From assembly GCA_900110395.1 (NCBI GenBank), contig FODP01000001.1, positions 124,001-188,000 on the forward strand: a stretch of DNA of 64,000 bases, read 5' to 3'. Below are positions 15,422 to 24,540 of this stretch, in pieces. The position numbers and the translations under genes are program-made. A model generated the notes under the pieces. It was not told the origin of the DNA, made no database searches, and saw only the letters and a program-made list of their open reading frames with translations. This DNA is from Rhodospirillales bacterium URHD0017 (lineage in GTDB: Bacteria; Pseudomonadota; Alphaproteobacteria; Reyranellales; Reyranellaceae). Every line of letters starts with the position of its first letter. Position 1 is the first letter of the stretch.

Positions 15422-17800
15422 ATGGGATCATTTCCTAAGGCCGAGCAGATCGTGGATGACGGGGCCATAAACCGGATCGTTCCGGCGTCCGAGCCGGGCG
15501 CTCTGGCCCCCGTGCGTCCGGGTGAAGCTCCCAACGAGCTGTGGGAATGGCTCCGCCTGCTCAATCGCCGCAAGGCGCTGATCGTCGGCTGCGGTCTCGT
15601 CGCCGTTGCGCTGATGGCGTTGATCATCGCCCAGGCGACGCCGATGTACAAAGCCTCGGCCCGCCTGCTGCTCGATACCCGCACCTTCAAGGTGGTGAGC
15701 ACCGAGGCGGCGCTGTCGGGCGTCGACACGATGAACCTCGGCGCCATCCAGAGCGAGCTCGAGGTCATCCAGTCCGAGTTCCTGATCGGCCGTGTCGTCG
15801 ACAAGCTCGGGCTCGCCAACAATCCGGATTTCAACGGCACCAAGCCGCCGGGCTTCATCGACTCAGCCTTTGCGCCCCTGCGCGAGCTGTGGTCGACCGG
15901 CATTTCCACGTTGCTGGCGCCGACGCCCAAGCCGCAGCCGGTCACCGCCCAGCCGGCGCGCACCAGCCGCCCTGCCGAGGAAAGCGATCCCCGGCGGCGC
16001 TCCGCCATAGGCGCCGTCTCCGGCGGCCTCAGCGTCACCCTGCTCGGCCGTACCTTTGTCATCCTCATCACCGTCGAGAGCCCGGACGGCACGATGTCGG
16101 CGCGCATCGCCAATGCGATCGCCGAGGCCTATCTCGCCGACCAGATCGACACCAAGAACGAAGCCAACCGCCGCGCCACCGAGTGGCTCGAGCAGCGCCT
16201 GGCCGAATTGCGCCGCAACCTGCAGGTCGCCGAGGAGGCCGTCGCTTCCTACCGTCGCGACAAGGGCCTGGCCGGCAGCCCCGAAGGGGCGGTGTCGACC
16301 CAGACGCTGTCGGACCTCAACGGCAAGTACGTCGGCGCGCGCACCAAGCGCATCGAGCGCGAGGCGCGCCTGGTCGCCCTGAGCAGGGCCAGCCTCAATC
16401 CCGGCGAGATCGCCAACATCGCCGAGGTGGCGGGCAACACCACCTTGGCGGCGCTGCGCGTCCAGGACGTCGAACTGACCCGTAAGATGGCCGAGCTGTC
16501 GTCGCTCCTGGGCGACAACCATCCCAAGATGGTGCAGGCACGCAACGAGCTTGCCGCCGTGCGCTCCCGCTTCCTGAGCGAGACCCAGCGTATCACGCTC
16601 GCCGTGCGCGCCGAGCTCGACGCCTCCAAGGCCGAGGAGGACGAGCTCAAGGAGCTTGTCGACAAGGCCGCCGTCGTCTCCGGCACCGCGAGCCAGTACG
16701 AGGCCGAGCAGAAGCAGCTCGAGCGCGAGGCCCAGTCGAACCGCACCCTCTACGAGAGCTTCCTCGGCCGCTTCAAGGAACTGCGCGAGCAGCAGGACAT
16801 CCAGCGCGCCGACGCGCGCATCCTGGCCTATGCCCATCCGTCGGGCGCGCCGTCCTCGCCCAACTACAAGACCGGCCTGATGGCCGCCTTCGTGATCGGC
16901 TGCCTGCTCGGCATGGCGAGCGCCGTCGCCGCCGAGAAGCTCGACCGCGTGTTCCGCTCGGCCGCCCAGGTCGAGGAGGCCACTGGCGTGGGCGTGCTGG
17001 GCATGGTGCCCGAGGTCAAGGGGTCGGCGACCGCACGCTCCAACGTGGTCGCCCACGTGCTGGAGAACACCACGTCGCCCGCCGCCGAGGCGATCCGCGC
17101 GGTGTTCACCGCCATCAGCCTGGGCAGCCTCGATCGGCCGCCCCGGGTCATCGCCGTCACCTCCTCGACGCCGAGCGAGGGCAAGACGACCTTCGTCGCC
17201 TCGCTGGGCGGCCTGCTCACCAAGATGAACGCCTCGCGGCGCGTCCTGATCGTCGACCTCGACCTGCGCCAGGCCCGCATGTCGGCGGCGCTCGGCCTGA
17301 AGGACCGCGGCGGCACCATCGACGACTACCTGATGGGCCTGAAGACCCTGGAGGAGTGCACCAAGCGCCACGACAATTCGGGCGTCGACTACATCCTGGC
17401 GCGGCCCAACACGCCGAACGCCCCGGAAATCCTCGAATCGCATGCCATGAAAGCGGCGCTTGCGACCTTCTCGGAGCGCTACGACCTCGTGATCCTCGAC
17501 GGCCCGCCAGTGATGGCGGTGTCCGACGCGCGCATCATCGCCCGCCTGGCCGACTACACGGTGTTCATCGTGCAGTGGGCCAAGACGCCGCGCGAGGTGG
17601 TCAAGACCGCCGTCAACGCCCTGCTGGGCGTCAGCAACCACGTCGGCATCGTCATCAACCGCGTCAACCTCGCCAAGCATGCGCGCTACGGCTACGGCGA
17701 CCACGGCGACTACTACTCGCGCTACCGCGGCTACTACGGCTCGGGAACCGAGGCGCCGGCCAACGCCGCGCGACCGCCGCTGACCTTGGCGAAACGGTAG
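15422..17800 (+). CDS. Wzz/Wzc-type polysaccharide co-polymerase with BY-kinase domain
   Basis: 792 residues from ATG 15422, nine bases after GGAG. Order: N-terminal Wzz domain with first transmembrane helix (IVGCGLVAVALMALIIAQA) and YKASARLLLD; a long helical periplasmic part; PSGAPSSPN before the second helix (GLMAAFVIGCLLGMASAVAA); then the tyrosine kinase with Walker A SSTPSEGKTTF (about residue 585), Walker A' VLIVDLDLR and Walker B LVILDGPP (about 688); and a C-terminal Tyr cluster GYGDHGDYYSRYRGYYG. It controls chain length and export with the Wza-like protein by autophosphorylation of that cluster. The fused form is typical of proteobacteria. Confidence 0.92.
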   Translation: MGSFPKAEQIVDDGAINRIVPASEPGALAPVRPGEAPNELWEWLRLLNRRKALIVGCGLVAVALMALIIAQATPMYKASARLLLDTRTFKVVSTEAALSGVDTMNLGAIQSELEVIQSEFLIGRVVDKLGLANNPDFNGTKPPGFIDSAFAPLRELWSTGISTLLAPTPKPQPVTAQPARTSRPAEESDPRRRSAIGAVSGGLSVTLLGRTFVILITVESPDGTMSARIANAIAEAYLADQIDTKNEANRRATEWLEQRLAELRRNLQVAEEAVASYRRDKGLAGSPEGAVSTQTLSDLNGKYVGARTKRIEREARLVALSRASLNPGEIANIAEVAGNTTLAALRVQDVELTRKMAELSSLLGDNHPKMVQARNELAAVRSRFLSETQRITLAVRAELDASKAEEDELKELVDKAAVVSGTASQYEAEQKQLEREAQSNRTLYESFLGRFKELREQQDIQRADARILAYAHPSGAPSSPNYKTGLMAAFVIGCLLGMASAVAAEKLDRVFRSAAQVEEATGVGVLGMVPEVKGSATARSNVVAHVLENTTSPAAEAIRAVFTAISLGSLDRPPRVIAVTSSTPSEGKTTFVASLGGLLTKMNASRRVLIVDLDLRQARMSAALGLKDRGGTIDDYLMGLKTLEECTKRHDNSGVDYILARPNTPNAPEILESHAMKAALATFSERYDLVILDGPPVMAVSDARIIARLADYTVFIVQWAKTPREVVKTAVNALLGVSNHVGIVINRVNLAKHARYGYGDHGDYYSRYRGYYGSGTEAPANAARPPLTLAKR

Positions 17801-17896
17801 GGGTGGCCCACGCCTCAGTTCTGGTCACGGTGGTTCGGACGAGCGTCCTCGCCGGCTGAGCCGGCGTCTGTCCCCGCAGGACATGCCGTCTACGCC

Positions 17897-18604
17897 GTGG
17901 GGGATATCCACGGCCGGGCCGACCTGCTCGAGGTGCTGCTCGGCCGCATTGCCGCCGAGGCGGCGCAGCATCCCGAGGATACCGAGCGCAGCCTGGTCTT
18001 CCTGGGCGACTACATCGATCGCGGGGCGTCGAGCCGCGGCGTGGTCGAGCGGCTGCTCAGCGATCCGCTGCCGGGCTTCACCCCCCATTTCGAAACCGTG
18101 CGCCTATTGGGCAACCACGAGGAGGCGCTGCTCGACTTCCTCGACGAGCGCAGCGATGGCCTCGACTGGCTGTCCTATGGCGGCTTGGAGACGCTGCTGT
18201 CCTATGGCGTGCCGCTCAAGGGCTATCCGGACACGCCGCAGCGCGCCGCCGAGCTGCGCGGGGCGCTCAGCGGGGCGGTGCCGCCGGCCCATCTCGCCTT
18301 CTACCGGGCCTGCACCCTGCACCACACGCTGGGCGACTACGTGTTCGTCCATGCCGGGGTGCGGCCGGGGGTGAGCCTGGAGAAGCAGCACCCGGCTGAC
18401 CTGCTGTGGATCCGCGACGAGTTCCTGCGCGCCCGGCCGGCGCTCCCGGGCAGGGTGGTGGTGCACGGCCACACGATCTGCGACCTGCCGCAGGACCTCG
18501 GCCATCGCGTCAACGTCGATACCGGCGCGTTCGTGAGCGGCCGGCTGACTTGCCTAGTGCTGCGCGGCACGCGGCGGCAGTTCATGTCGACGCTCGACGT
18601 CTAG
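17897..18604 (+). CDS. Calcineurin-like metallophosphatase, N-terminus uncertain
   Basis: 235 residues from GTG 17897. The PPP-type motifs are [26 protein letters not shown] and VVHGHT, with [10 protein letters not shown] near the C-terminal side, so the fold is a protein-phosphatase-like hydrolase. However, the first strand before GDIHG (HAVYAV) is coded upstream of 17897 in an open frame reaching back to the TAG at 17798-17800 with no ATG, GTG or TTG. Either GTG 17897 is used, giving a truncated first strand, or the true start was lost. Next to the BY-kinase it could act on phosphorylated EPS proteins, which is inference. Confidence 0.75.
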   Translation: MGDIHGRADLLEVLLGRIAAEAAQHPEDTERSLVFLGDYIDRGASSRGVVERLLSDPLPGFTPHFETVRLLGNHEEALLDFLDERSDGLDWLSYGGLETLLSYGVPLKGYPDTPQRAAELRGALSGAVPPAHLAFYRACTLHHTLGDYVFVHAGVRPGVSLEKQHPADLLWIRDEFLRARPALPGRVVVHGHTICDLPQDLGHRVNVDTGAFVSGRLTCLVLRGTRRQFMSTLDV

Positions 18605-18704
18605 CCTCGCCGAATCGCTCCAGCCTCACGCAAACGTAAGCGGTTGTGTAGAGGCGACCGTGGCAGGCTCCCGGCCGTTGGAATGACAAGGAAGGGAGCG
18701 CCAG

Positions 18705-19334
18705 ATGACAGCCATTCGTAAGGTGCTGAGCGGAGCAATCGCGTTGGTCGCGTCCTTGGCCTTCGTGGCCGATGCCGTGGCCCAGACTCCGCCGGCGAGC
18801 CCGCCGACCCGGATGCGCGGAACGATCACGGCGATCGACGGCAAGACCGCGACCATCGCCACGCGCGAGGGCACGTCAGTGCCGGTGAAGCTCGCCGACA
18901 ACTGGTCGGTGATGCTGGTGAGCCCGATGACCATGACCGATATCAAGGAGAACAGCTTCGTCGGCATTGCCTCGGCGAAGGCGCCGGACGGCACGCTGAA
19001 CGCCCTGGAGGTGCTGATTTTCCCCGAGGCGGCGCGCGGCTCCAACGAAGGCCATTACCCGTGGGACCTTCAGCCCGAGAGCATGATGACCAACGCCACG
19101 GTGGCCACGGTCGCTGCGGCACCCGACGGCCAGACGCTGACCTTGAAGTACAAGGACGGTACGCAGACCATCCGGGTGAAGCCGGGCACGCCCATCGTCA
19201 CCTTCGCGCCGGGCAGCCGCGACGATGCCAAGGTCAACGCCAAGGTGTTCTTCGGGGCGACCAAGGGCGCCGACGGCGAGCTGACGGCGGTGCGGCTCCT
19301 GGTGGGCAAGGATGGGCTGACGCCGCCGATGTAG
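18705..19334 (+). CDS. Exported protein of unknown function
   Basis: 209 residues from ATG 18705, with AAGGAAGGGAG just upstream. A signal peptide ends near residue 26 (ADAVAQ). The mature protein has two related beta-rich parts: MRGTITAIDGKTATIATREG and VAAAPDGQTLTLKYKDGTQT, each like an OB-type DUF5666 strand pattern. It stands alone between the phosphatase and the convergent methyltransferase. No enzyme motif is seen; a metal- or ligand-binding periplasmic role is possible but unsupported. Confidence 0.75.
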   Translation: MTAIRKVLSGAIALVASLAFVADAVAQTPPASPPTRMRGTITAIDGKTATIATREGTSVPVKLADNWSVMLVSPMTMTDIKENSFVGIASAKAPDGTLNALEVLIFPEAARGSNEGHYPWDLQPESMMTNATVATVAAAPDGQTLTLKYKDGTQTIRVKPGTPIVTFAPGSRDDAKVNAKVFFGATKGADGELTAVRLLVGKDGLTPPM

Positions 19335-19373
19335 GGCGGTGCGCGAAGGGCAGGTCTGTCGGCGCGGCCAGCC

Positions 19374-20036
19374 CTACGGCCGGGCCGCCTCGATATACCA
19401 GCCCTGGCTGGAGCGCTCCCACAGATTGAGCTTGCCGTAGTCCTTGATACGGGTCGTGCCGGGCAAGACGACGTCGACGTCGACGAAGCCGCATTCCGTC
19501 ACGAGCGCGGCAAGCGAACGGCGGTCGTACAAGTAGCGATGGCCGCGCGTACCGACGAGGGCCCGGCGCAGCCGCCCGGCGAGGCCGTGCGGTTTGGCAA
19601 GGTCGAATTCGAGCCCGGCCAGGAACAGGTCGGCGTCGCCGTGCTTGAGATATTCCGTCACGTCGAGGGCGAGGTCGGGCACGGCCAAGCGCAGCACGCC
19701 GCTCGGCCGCAGCACGCGATGGCACTCGCGGAGGAAGGTCTCGGCATCCTCGCGGAACAGATGCTCCAGCATGTGCGACGTATAGACGACGTCGACCGAG
19801 CCGGTGGCGTGCGGCAGCGGCCGGCAGGCATCGGCATAGCCGATCGCATGGCCGCGGCAGAAGGCGATGAAGTCGAGATTGGCCTGGTTGATCAGGCGCA
19901 GCCGATGCAGCAGGGCCGTCAGCCAGGGCCAGCGGGCGAGCAGGATGGCGGGGGAGTTGTCGTAGTTGATCCAGCCGGCGGTCGGGCTCTGGCCGCAGCC
20001 GAAATTGATGCGGGTGGGCACCGGGTGGTTTCTCAC
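19374..20036 (-). CDS. Class I SAM-dependent methyltransferase
   Basis: 220 residues from GTG 20036, overlapping the TviB-like gene's stop as GTGA. Motif I is RINFGCGQSPTAGWINYDNS, then the typical bridge SVDVVYTSHMLEHLFREDAE and CHRVLRPSGVLRLAVPDL, as in methyltransferases acting on sugars or glycolipids in surface polysaccharide loci. Downstream of a UDP-sugar dehydrogenase it may methylate a uronic-acid-containing repeat unit. The acceptor is unknown. Confidence 0.82.
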   Translation of the reverse strand: MRNHPVPTRINFGCGQSPTAGWINYDNSPAILLARWPWLTALLHRLRLINQANLDFIAFCRGHAIGYADACRPLPHATGSVDVVYTSHMLEHLFREDAETFLRECHRVLRPSGVLRLAVPDLALDVTEYLKHGDADLFLAGLEFDLAKPHGLAGRLRRALVGTRGHRYLYDRRSLAALVTECGFVDVDVVLPGTTRIKDYGKLNLWERSSQGWYIEAARP

Positions 20037-21325
20037 AGGCGCCAGAGCGTTACGCCCTTCGGCGTCAACTTGCGGTCGAGCAGCGCGGGAACATCAGCGA
20101 CGAAGGCGGCGGCCCGTAGCAAGGGCTTGATGACATCCCAGCCGCCCTCACGGTAGCAGGTGTGCGCCACGGCCAGCACGACGGCGTCGGCCGGCTGCAG
20201 CTTCTCGAGCGGCGTCAGCTCGAGCGCGTAGTGCTCCCGCAGGAGATCACTGTCGGCTTCCGGATCGTGTAGCTGAACGACGATACCGAAATCCTGCAGC
20301 TCACGCACGATATCTACGACACGCGTGTTGCGGATGTCGGGCACGTTCTCCTTGAAGGTGACTCCGAGCACCGTTACCCGCGGCCGCCCATCATGGGATC
20401 GCCGCATGATCGAGCGGGCCACGCGGTTGGCGACGTAGACGCCCATGCTGTCATTGACGCGCCGTCCCGAATGGATGACGTGTGGGTGGTAACCCACTTC
20501 CTCTGCCTTGTGCGCGATGTAGAACGGATCGACGCCGATGCAGTGGCCGCCCACCAGGCCGGGCTTGAAGGGCAGGAAATTCCACTTGGTGCCGGCGGCC
20601 TCGAGGACATCGCGCGTGTCGATGCCCAGGCGGTCGGAGATCAAGGCTATCTCATTGATCAGGGCGATGTTGATGTCGCGCTGGGTGTTCTCCAACACCT
20701 TGGCGAACTCGGCGACACGGATCGAGGGCGCGCGGTGGGTGCCCGCCTTGACGACGCTCTTGTAGAGCGCATCGACGATGTCGAGCGTTTCAGCCGTGTC
20801 GCCCGAGACGATCTTCAGGATGTTGTCGAAGCGGCGTTCCTTGTCGCCGGGATTGATGCGCTCGGGCGAGTAGCCGACGTTGAAGTCGGTCTTCCATTTG
20901 AGGCCGGACGCTCGTTCGAGGACGGGAATGCAGACGTCTTCGGTGACGCCCGGATAGACGGTCGATTCGTAGACCACGATATCGCCCTTCTTGAGGACCT
21001 TGCCGAGCGTGGTCGACGCGCGCCGCAGCGGCTCTAGGTCGGGTGTGTTGCTGGCGTCGATCGGCGTGGGGACGGTGACGATGTGGAAGTCTGCGGCCTG
21101 CAGGTCCTGAGGCTCGGCCGTGAAGCGCAGCCCCTGGGCGAACAGGTCGGGGGCCGCGACCTCTCCGGTGCGGTCATGGCCGTCCGTCAGTTCGGCAATG
21201 CGCCGTTTGTCGATGTCGAAAGCGACGACAGGCTGGTCGGTGCGTCCGAACGTGACCGCGACAGGCAAGCCGACATATCCCAAGCCAACCACGGAGACAC
21301 GCCGCTGCGGCGCAAATGAGCTCAT
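20033..21325 (-). CDS. tviB: Nucleotide-sugar dehydrogenase, TviB/WbpO-like
   Basis: 430 residues from ATG 21325 (GTG 21334 is possible). N-terminal NAD-binding Rossmann fold VSVVGLGYVGLPVA, conserved TVPTPIDASNTPDLEPL and YESTVYPGVTEDVC, catalytic Cys in LVGGHCIGVDPFY (about residue 260), and C-terminal domain with VTVLGVTFKENVPDIRNT. This set is that of UDP-N-acetyl-glucosamine/galactosamine 6-dehydrogenases (Vi polysaccharide type), giving a UDP-aminosugar uronate. Pathway: donor supply for the EPS. It is divergent from the second beta-barrel gene. Confidence 0.88.
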   Translation of the reverse strand: MSSFAPQRRVSVVGLGYVGLPVAVTFGRTDQPVVAFDIDKRRIAELTDGHDRTGEVAAPDLFAQGLRFTAEPQDLQAADFHIVTVPTPIDASNTPDLEPLRRASTTLGKVLKKGDIVVYESTVYPGVTEDVCIPVLERASGLKWKTDFNVGYSPERINPGDKERRFDNILKIVSGDTAETLDIVDALYKSVVKAGTHRAPSIRVAEFAKVLENTQRDINIALINEIALISDRLGIDTRDVLEAAGTKWNFLPFKPGLVGGHCIGVDPFYIAHKAEEVGYHPHVIHSGRRVNDSMGVYVANRVARSIMRRSHDGRPRVTVLGVTFKENVPDIRNTRVVDIVRELQDFGIVVQLHDPEADSDLLREHYALELTPLEKLQPADAVVLAVAHTCYREGGWDVIKPLLRAAAFVADVPALLDRKLTPKGVTLWRL

Positions 21326-21427
21326 GCCTGCCACCCATATTATTGCAGGTAGAACGCTAATATATGAGTTGTACGCGTTTCGATTTCACTTGGCTTTTCA
21401 CGTTTTGGCCACACCGCCCGCGGCCAC

Positions 21428-21449
21428 GTAGCATATATGTAGCATATAT
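21428..21449. repeat. Two 11-bp direct repeats in a divergent promoter region
   Basis: GTAGCATATAT occurs at 21428-21438 and immediately again at 21439-21449, between the divergent genes starting at 21325 and 21514. The local A/T content and one-helical-turn spacing suit a regulator site or promoter element. Confidence 0.6.
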
Positions 21450-21513
21450 ATGGTGTTCACTCGGCAATCAGGTACAATGTTGTCGTGCAACGGAACCAAT
21501 GGATGGGGGACCA

Positions 21514-22839
21514 ATGCGATCGGGGCGTGCTAGCGAGCTCTTTTGGATTGCCGCCCTGTCTCTTGGTGCTGCGCTACCATTCCGGGACATTGCTGCGCAG
21601 GTGCCGGGCGCGGTCGGTCAACCGCAACAGAGACAGGAGCGACCCGAGCCGGGATCTCCGGTCGTCCGCGAATCGGAGGACTATGCTGCGAAAGGCATCG
21701 CCCTTGGAAGCTTCAAGTTGTTTGCTGGTGTTGAAGCGGACGAGGTGTTCAATGACAACCTCTACGCCACGTCCAATGCCACGGGGAAAACGGCGACATT
21801 CCTTCAACTGATCAATCCGACGTTGGAATTGCGGTCGGCCTGGCAAAATCACATGCTGAACGCATACGCCAAGGGCGGGTTTGGCATCTACAGCGTCGAC
21901 GGAGCGCTGAACAACTATCAGGACGCATCGATCGGAGCGGACGGGCGTCTCGATATCCAGCGCGACTGGAACATCTATGGCGGCGGCTCGTGGAATCGCC
22001 GCCACGAGGAGCACGGCACACCGAATACGGTGAATGCGGTTGGTCTCCCGGTCACCGTCTACAATCAGACATTGGGCAACGTCGGCTACTTTCAGAAGTT
22101 CAACCGCTTCAGCGCCAGACTGGACGGGCGATATGACAACTTCAACTACTTCAACAACGGCCTCGGTCCTGCACAGGGCGTGATTCCCAACACCGACCGA
22201 AATCGCAATGAATGGCGCGAAGCGTTGCGGCTCGGATACGAGTTCTCGCCCGGCTACGAAGTCTGGGCGCGCGGCAGCCTCAATCAGCGACGGTACCTTC
22301 AGCTCGACTCCTTCGGTCTCGACCGTTCTTCGAACGGCTTTGACATCGTCGGTGGCATTATTATCGATTTTGGAGGAATCACGGCGCTCGAAGCCTTCGC
22401 CGGTTACCTGCAGCAGACCTTCGTCTCGGCTCAGTTTTCCACCATCAGCACGCCGATGTTTGGCCTAACCGGATATTGGAATCCGCAGAAGGATCTCTGG
22501 GTGAAACCCTTCATTCGCCGGACCGTCGACGACTCGGCGTTCACGAACTCGGCTGCCTACATCAACACCGCGGGTGGCATAGACGTGAATTATAACGTGC
22601 GTCCGAATATCCGCCTGGACGCACATGCCGACTATGCCGTGGCGGACTACGCGGCGGCCAGTGGCGGTGCGAGCAATCAGTACGACCAGTACCTGACACT
22701 AAGAATCGGAGCGAACTACTTGTTCACGCCGAACTTCTACGCCGGCCCATCGTACCAGTATATCCATCGCTGGTCGAACCAGTTCAATAACGACTACGAC
22801 CAGAACGTGGTAATGCTGCGGCTGGGCGCGCGACTGTAG
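21514..22839 (+). CDS. Outer-membrane beta-barrel protein, EPS-associated (paralog)
   Basis: 441 residues from ATG 21514, preceded by GGGGGA. Signal peptide: ELFWIAALSLGAALPFRDIAAQ. The mature barrel has many short aromatic strands: FKLFAGVEADEVFNDNLYA, LELRSAWQNHMLNAYAKGG, FSARLDGRYDNFNYF, and ends with VVMLRLGARL, a C-terminal outer-membrane signature. It matches the protein at 13260 in order and core motifs. It closes the EPS locus on the right. Confidence 0.78.
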   Translation: MRSGRASELFWIAALSLGAALPFRDIAAQVPGAVGQPQQRQERPEPGSPVVRESEDYAAKGIALGSFKLFAGVEADEVFNDNLYATSNATGKTATFLQLINPTLELRSAWQNHMLNAYAKGGFGIYSVDGALNNYQDASIGADGRLDIQRDWNIYGGGSWNRRHEEHGTPNTVNAVGLPVTVYNQTLGNVGYFQKFNRFSARLDGRYDNFNYFNNGLGPAQGVIPNTDRNRNEWREALRLGYEFSPGYEVWARGSLNQRRYLQLDSFGLDRSSNGFDIVGGIIIDFGGITALEAFAGYLQQTFVSAQFSTISTPMFGLTGYWNPQKDLWVKPFIRRTVDDSAFTNSAAYINTAGGIDVNYNVRPNIRLDAHADYAVADYAAASGGASNQYDQYLTLRIGANYLFTPNFYAGPSYQYIHRWSNQFNNDYDQNVVMLRLGARL

Positions 22840-23085
22840 GTCCTGAACGACTTCACATCGCTTATCATCAGCACAGAGGTCGCCGAGCAGGCCGCGATCA
22901 CTGTTGCGGGTGGCGTGCTGCCAAGGTGTTGGCCGGCCTGCAGACCGCCGCCAATGCGGGGTGCCGCTCCTGCCGATAATGCTAGGCACATACTGGGCAC
23001 CACGGCTTCGACCTAAATGTTTATTTGAGGACTCCCGTACTATGCCTGAGCTGCGTGGGAGAAAGGTTCGAGCACGGTTCGGCAG

Positions 23086-23334
23086 CTAGCGCTTTCCACT
23101 CATTCCCGGCGCGTCAGACATTTCGCGGCCCATCAGTCTGTAGAGTAACGCTAGGCTTTTGGGGCCAACCCTCGGAATAGTCGCAAGTTCCAGGTTATCC
23201 GCCGTGTGGAGGTCATCGACCGTAAGGAAGCCTGCATTTACGAGCGCACGGGCAGTGCCAAGCGATATCCCTCGGCGCTCCCAGGCTTTTGACATCAACC
23301 AGTATTCCTCAAAGGATGAAGCGCTGCGTCGCAT
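23086..23334 (-). CDS. Small helix-hairpin-helix protein (RNAP alpha-CTD-like)
   Basis: 82 residues from ATG 23334 (AAGG about 10 bases upstream). The core GISLGTARALVNAGFLTVDD, then LATIPRVGPKSLALLYRL, is the tandem HhH pattern of the RNA polymerase alpha C-terminal domain and of DNA-repair HhH modules. It is likely a small DNA-binding protein. Third in a - strand row with the two genes to its right; the function is unknown. Confidence 0.55.
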   Translation of the reverse strand: MRRSASSFEEYWLMSKAWERRGISLGTARALVNAGFLTVDDLHTADNLELATIPRVGPKSLALLYRLMGREMSDAPGMSGKR

Positions 23335-23406
23335 GGTCCCAGACACCTTATGATCCCAATGTCGTGCAGCGGTCGATTGCGCCACGTCTCGGGAAGGCAA
23401 AGTAGG

Positions 23407-23772
23407 CTACTTCGTGTGGACGTGAGTTCCCGTTCCGGGCGATGTGAAACTGACCGGACCATCGCTGTCCGAAAACTCGCAAGAGGGATAGATCAGACGA
23501 CCCCACAAGCTGCGGAGCGATAGCTTCCCTGCTTCGATTGTGAAGGGTGCCGAGGGCGGCCGTTGATGCGGCGGTCTTTCCCCCAGGATGATGCACCGTA
23601 GGGCGTGGTCAAACTCGCCGCGTTGGAACGCAGCGATCGCATTGTTCGCCGCAGCAATTTGCCATCGGTCGGGCGGACCAAGTTGTTCCCCAAGGTCTAC
23701 AAGGAAGCCCTCGATTGTGAACCGAGTGACATTCCTTTGGACGCAGGTTTCCAGCGTATCGAGGGTGAACAT
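23407..23772 (-). CDS. Hypothetical protein
   Basis: 121 residues from ATG 23772, which overlaps the upstream stop by one base (TGATG), so translation is coupled. It begins MFTLDTLETCVQRNVTRFTI and has a central helical segment QIAAANNAIAAFQRGEFDHA; no known domain. Amino-acid use is normal for a real protein. Confidence 0.6.
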   Translation of the reverse strand: MFTLDTLETCVQRNVTRFTIEGFLVDLGEQLGPPDRWQIAAANNAIAAFQRGEFDHALRCIILGERPPHQRPPSAPFTIEAGKLSLRSLWGRLIYPSCEFSDSDGPVSFTSPGTGTHVHTK

Positions 23773-24164
23773 CAAGCGTCCACGTTCAGGGCCTGATACA
23801 TGCGCTCCAGCATGTCGCCGTCAACGTCGGGCTGAGGATCGCCCTCGCCATTGCTTGAACCTAGGATGCTTGGCCCAGGTTCTGGTCGGTGAAGATAAAG
23901 TGCTCGCGCCCTTTGTATGGCGGTGCGTGATCGGTCAACGACGCCTAGTTCGTGACGCTCCCGCGGGGCAAGAGAAAGAGTTTCCAGTTCGTCCAATAGT
24001 CGATTGATTCGAGCTATCTGAAGTCGCAGGGTTGGCCTTCTCGATGGACCGGCAGCGGCGCATGCAAAGTGCTGCAGAGCATCATGCACGTGGCTTTGGG
24101 CAGAACCATGCGGTCGAGGATTGGAGCGGCGAAAGTCGCAGAACTGAATAATTCGACCGCTCAT
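23772..24164 (-). CDS. Hypothetical protein with LERMYxxL C-terminal motif
   Basis: 130 residues from ATG 24164 with AAAGGA seven bases upstream. N-terminus MSGRIIQFCDFRRSN resembles small proteins frequent in Bradyrhizobium-type genomes. A helical centre (INRLLDELETLSL) and the ending DPQPDVDGDMLERMYQALNV follow. A broken homologue lies at 29970-30205 with the same ending pattern. Function unknown. First gene of a likely three-gene operon. Confidence 0.65.
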   Translation of the reverse strand: MSGRIIQFCDFRRSNPRPHGSAQSHVHDALQHFACAAAGPSRRPTLRLQIARINRLLDELETLSLAPRERHELGVVDRSRTAIQRARALYLHRPEPGPSILGSSNGEGDPQPDVDGDMLERMYQALNVDA

Positions 24165-24540
24165 CTGTTGGTCCTTTTAGCAGGAAGGTCGCAAAAAAGA
24201 ACAAACGTAGCTCCTTGAATTAAAATATTCATAAATGCCCTGATATGAAATAAAATTTCAAATTCTAAGCCGATATTGTTTTAAACGATTGATCATTTAA
24301 AAGCTCCGTGATCATACTGTGGCCTCTGTGGACAAATAGCCACAATTCGCGGTCGGAGAGCAAGAAGATTCTCGACGTTGATTCGTTGATTCGGCGACTT
24401 TTTGCATCAATCGATCGCCTTTCAGGCATTACCGCCCGTCTCGACCGCGGGCAGCGCCGCAGCGAGCGGCAACTAACTCAGATGCCGACATTTCTCGCAC
24501 GACGTGTTCTTGTAAAACTTGCTGGCAAGCCTGGCGCCTG
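24165..24540. other. AT-rich intergenic region, weak small ORF
   Basis: The part next to 24164 is strongly A/T-rich (poly-A runs, AAAATATT) and probably carries the promoter of the - strand operon. A 77-residue frame on the + strand (24308-24541) has a helical, basic look (LIRRLFASIDRLSGITARL) but no ribosome site I trust, so I leave it uncalled. Confidence 0.4.

Noticed and set aside
15863..17704. 613-codon - strand open frame
   Set aside because: Antisense shadow of the BY-kinase, no motif.
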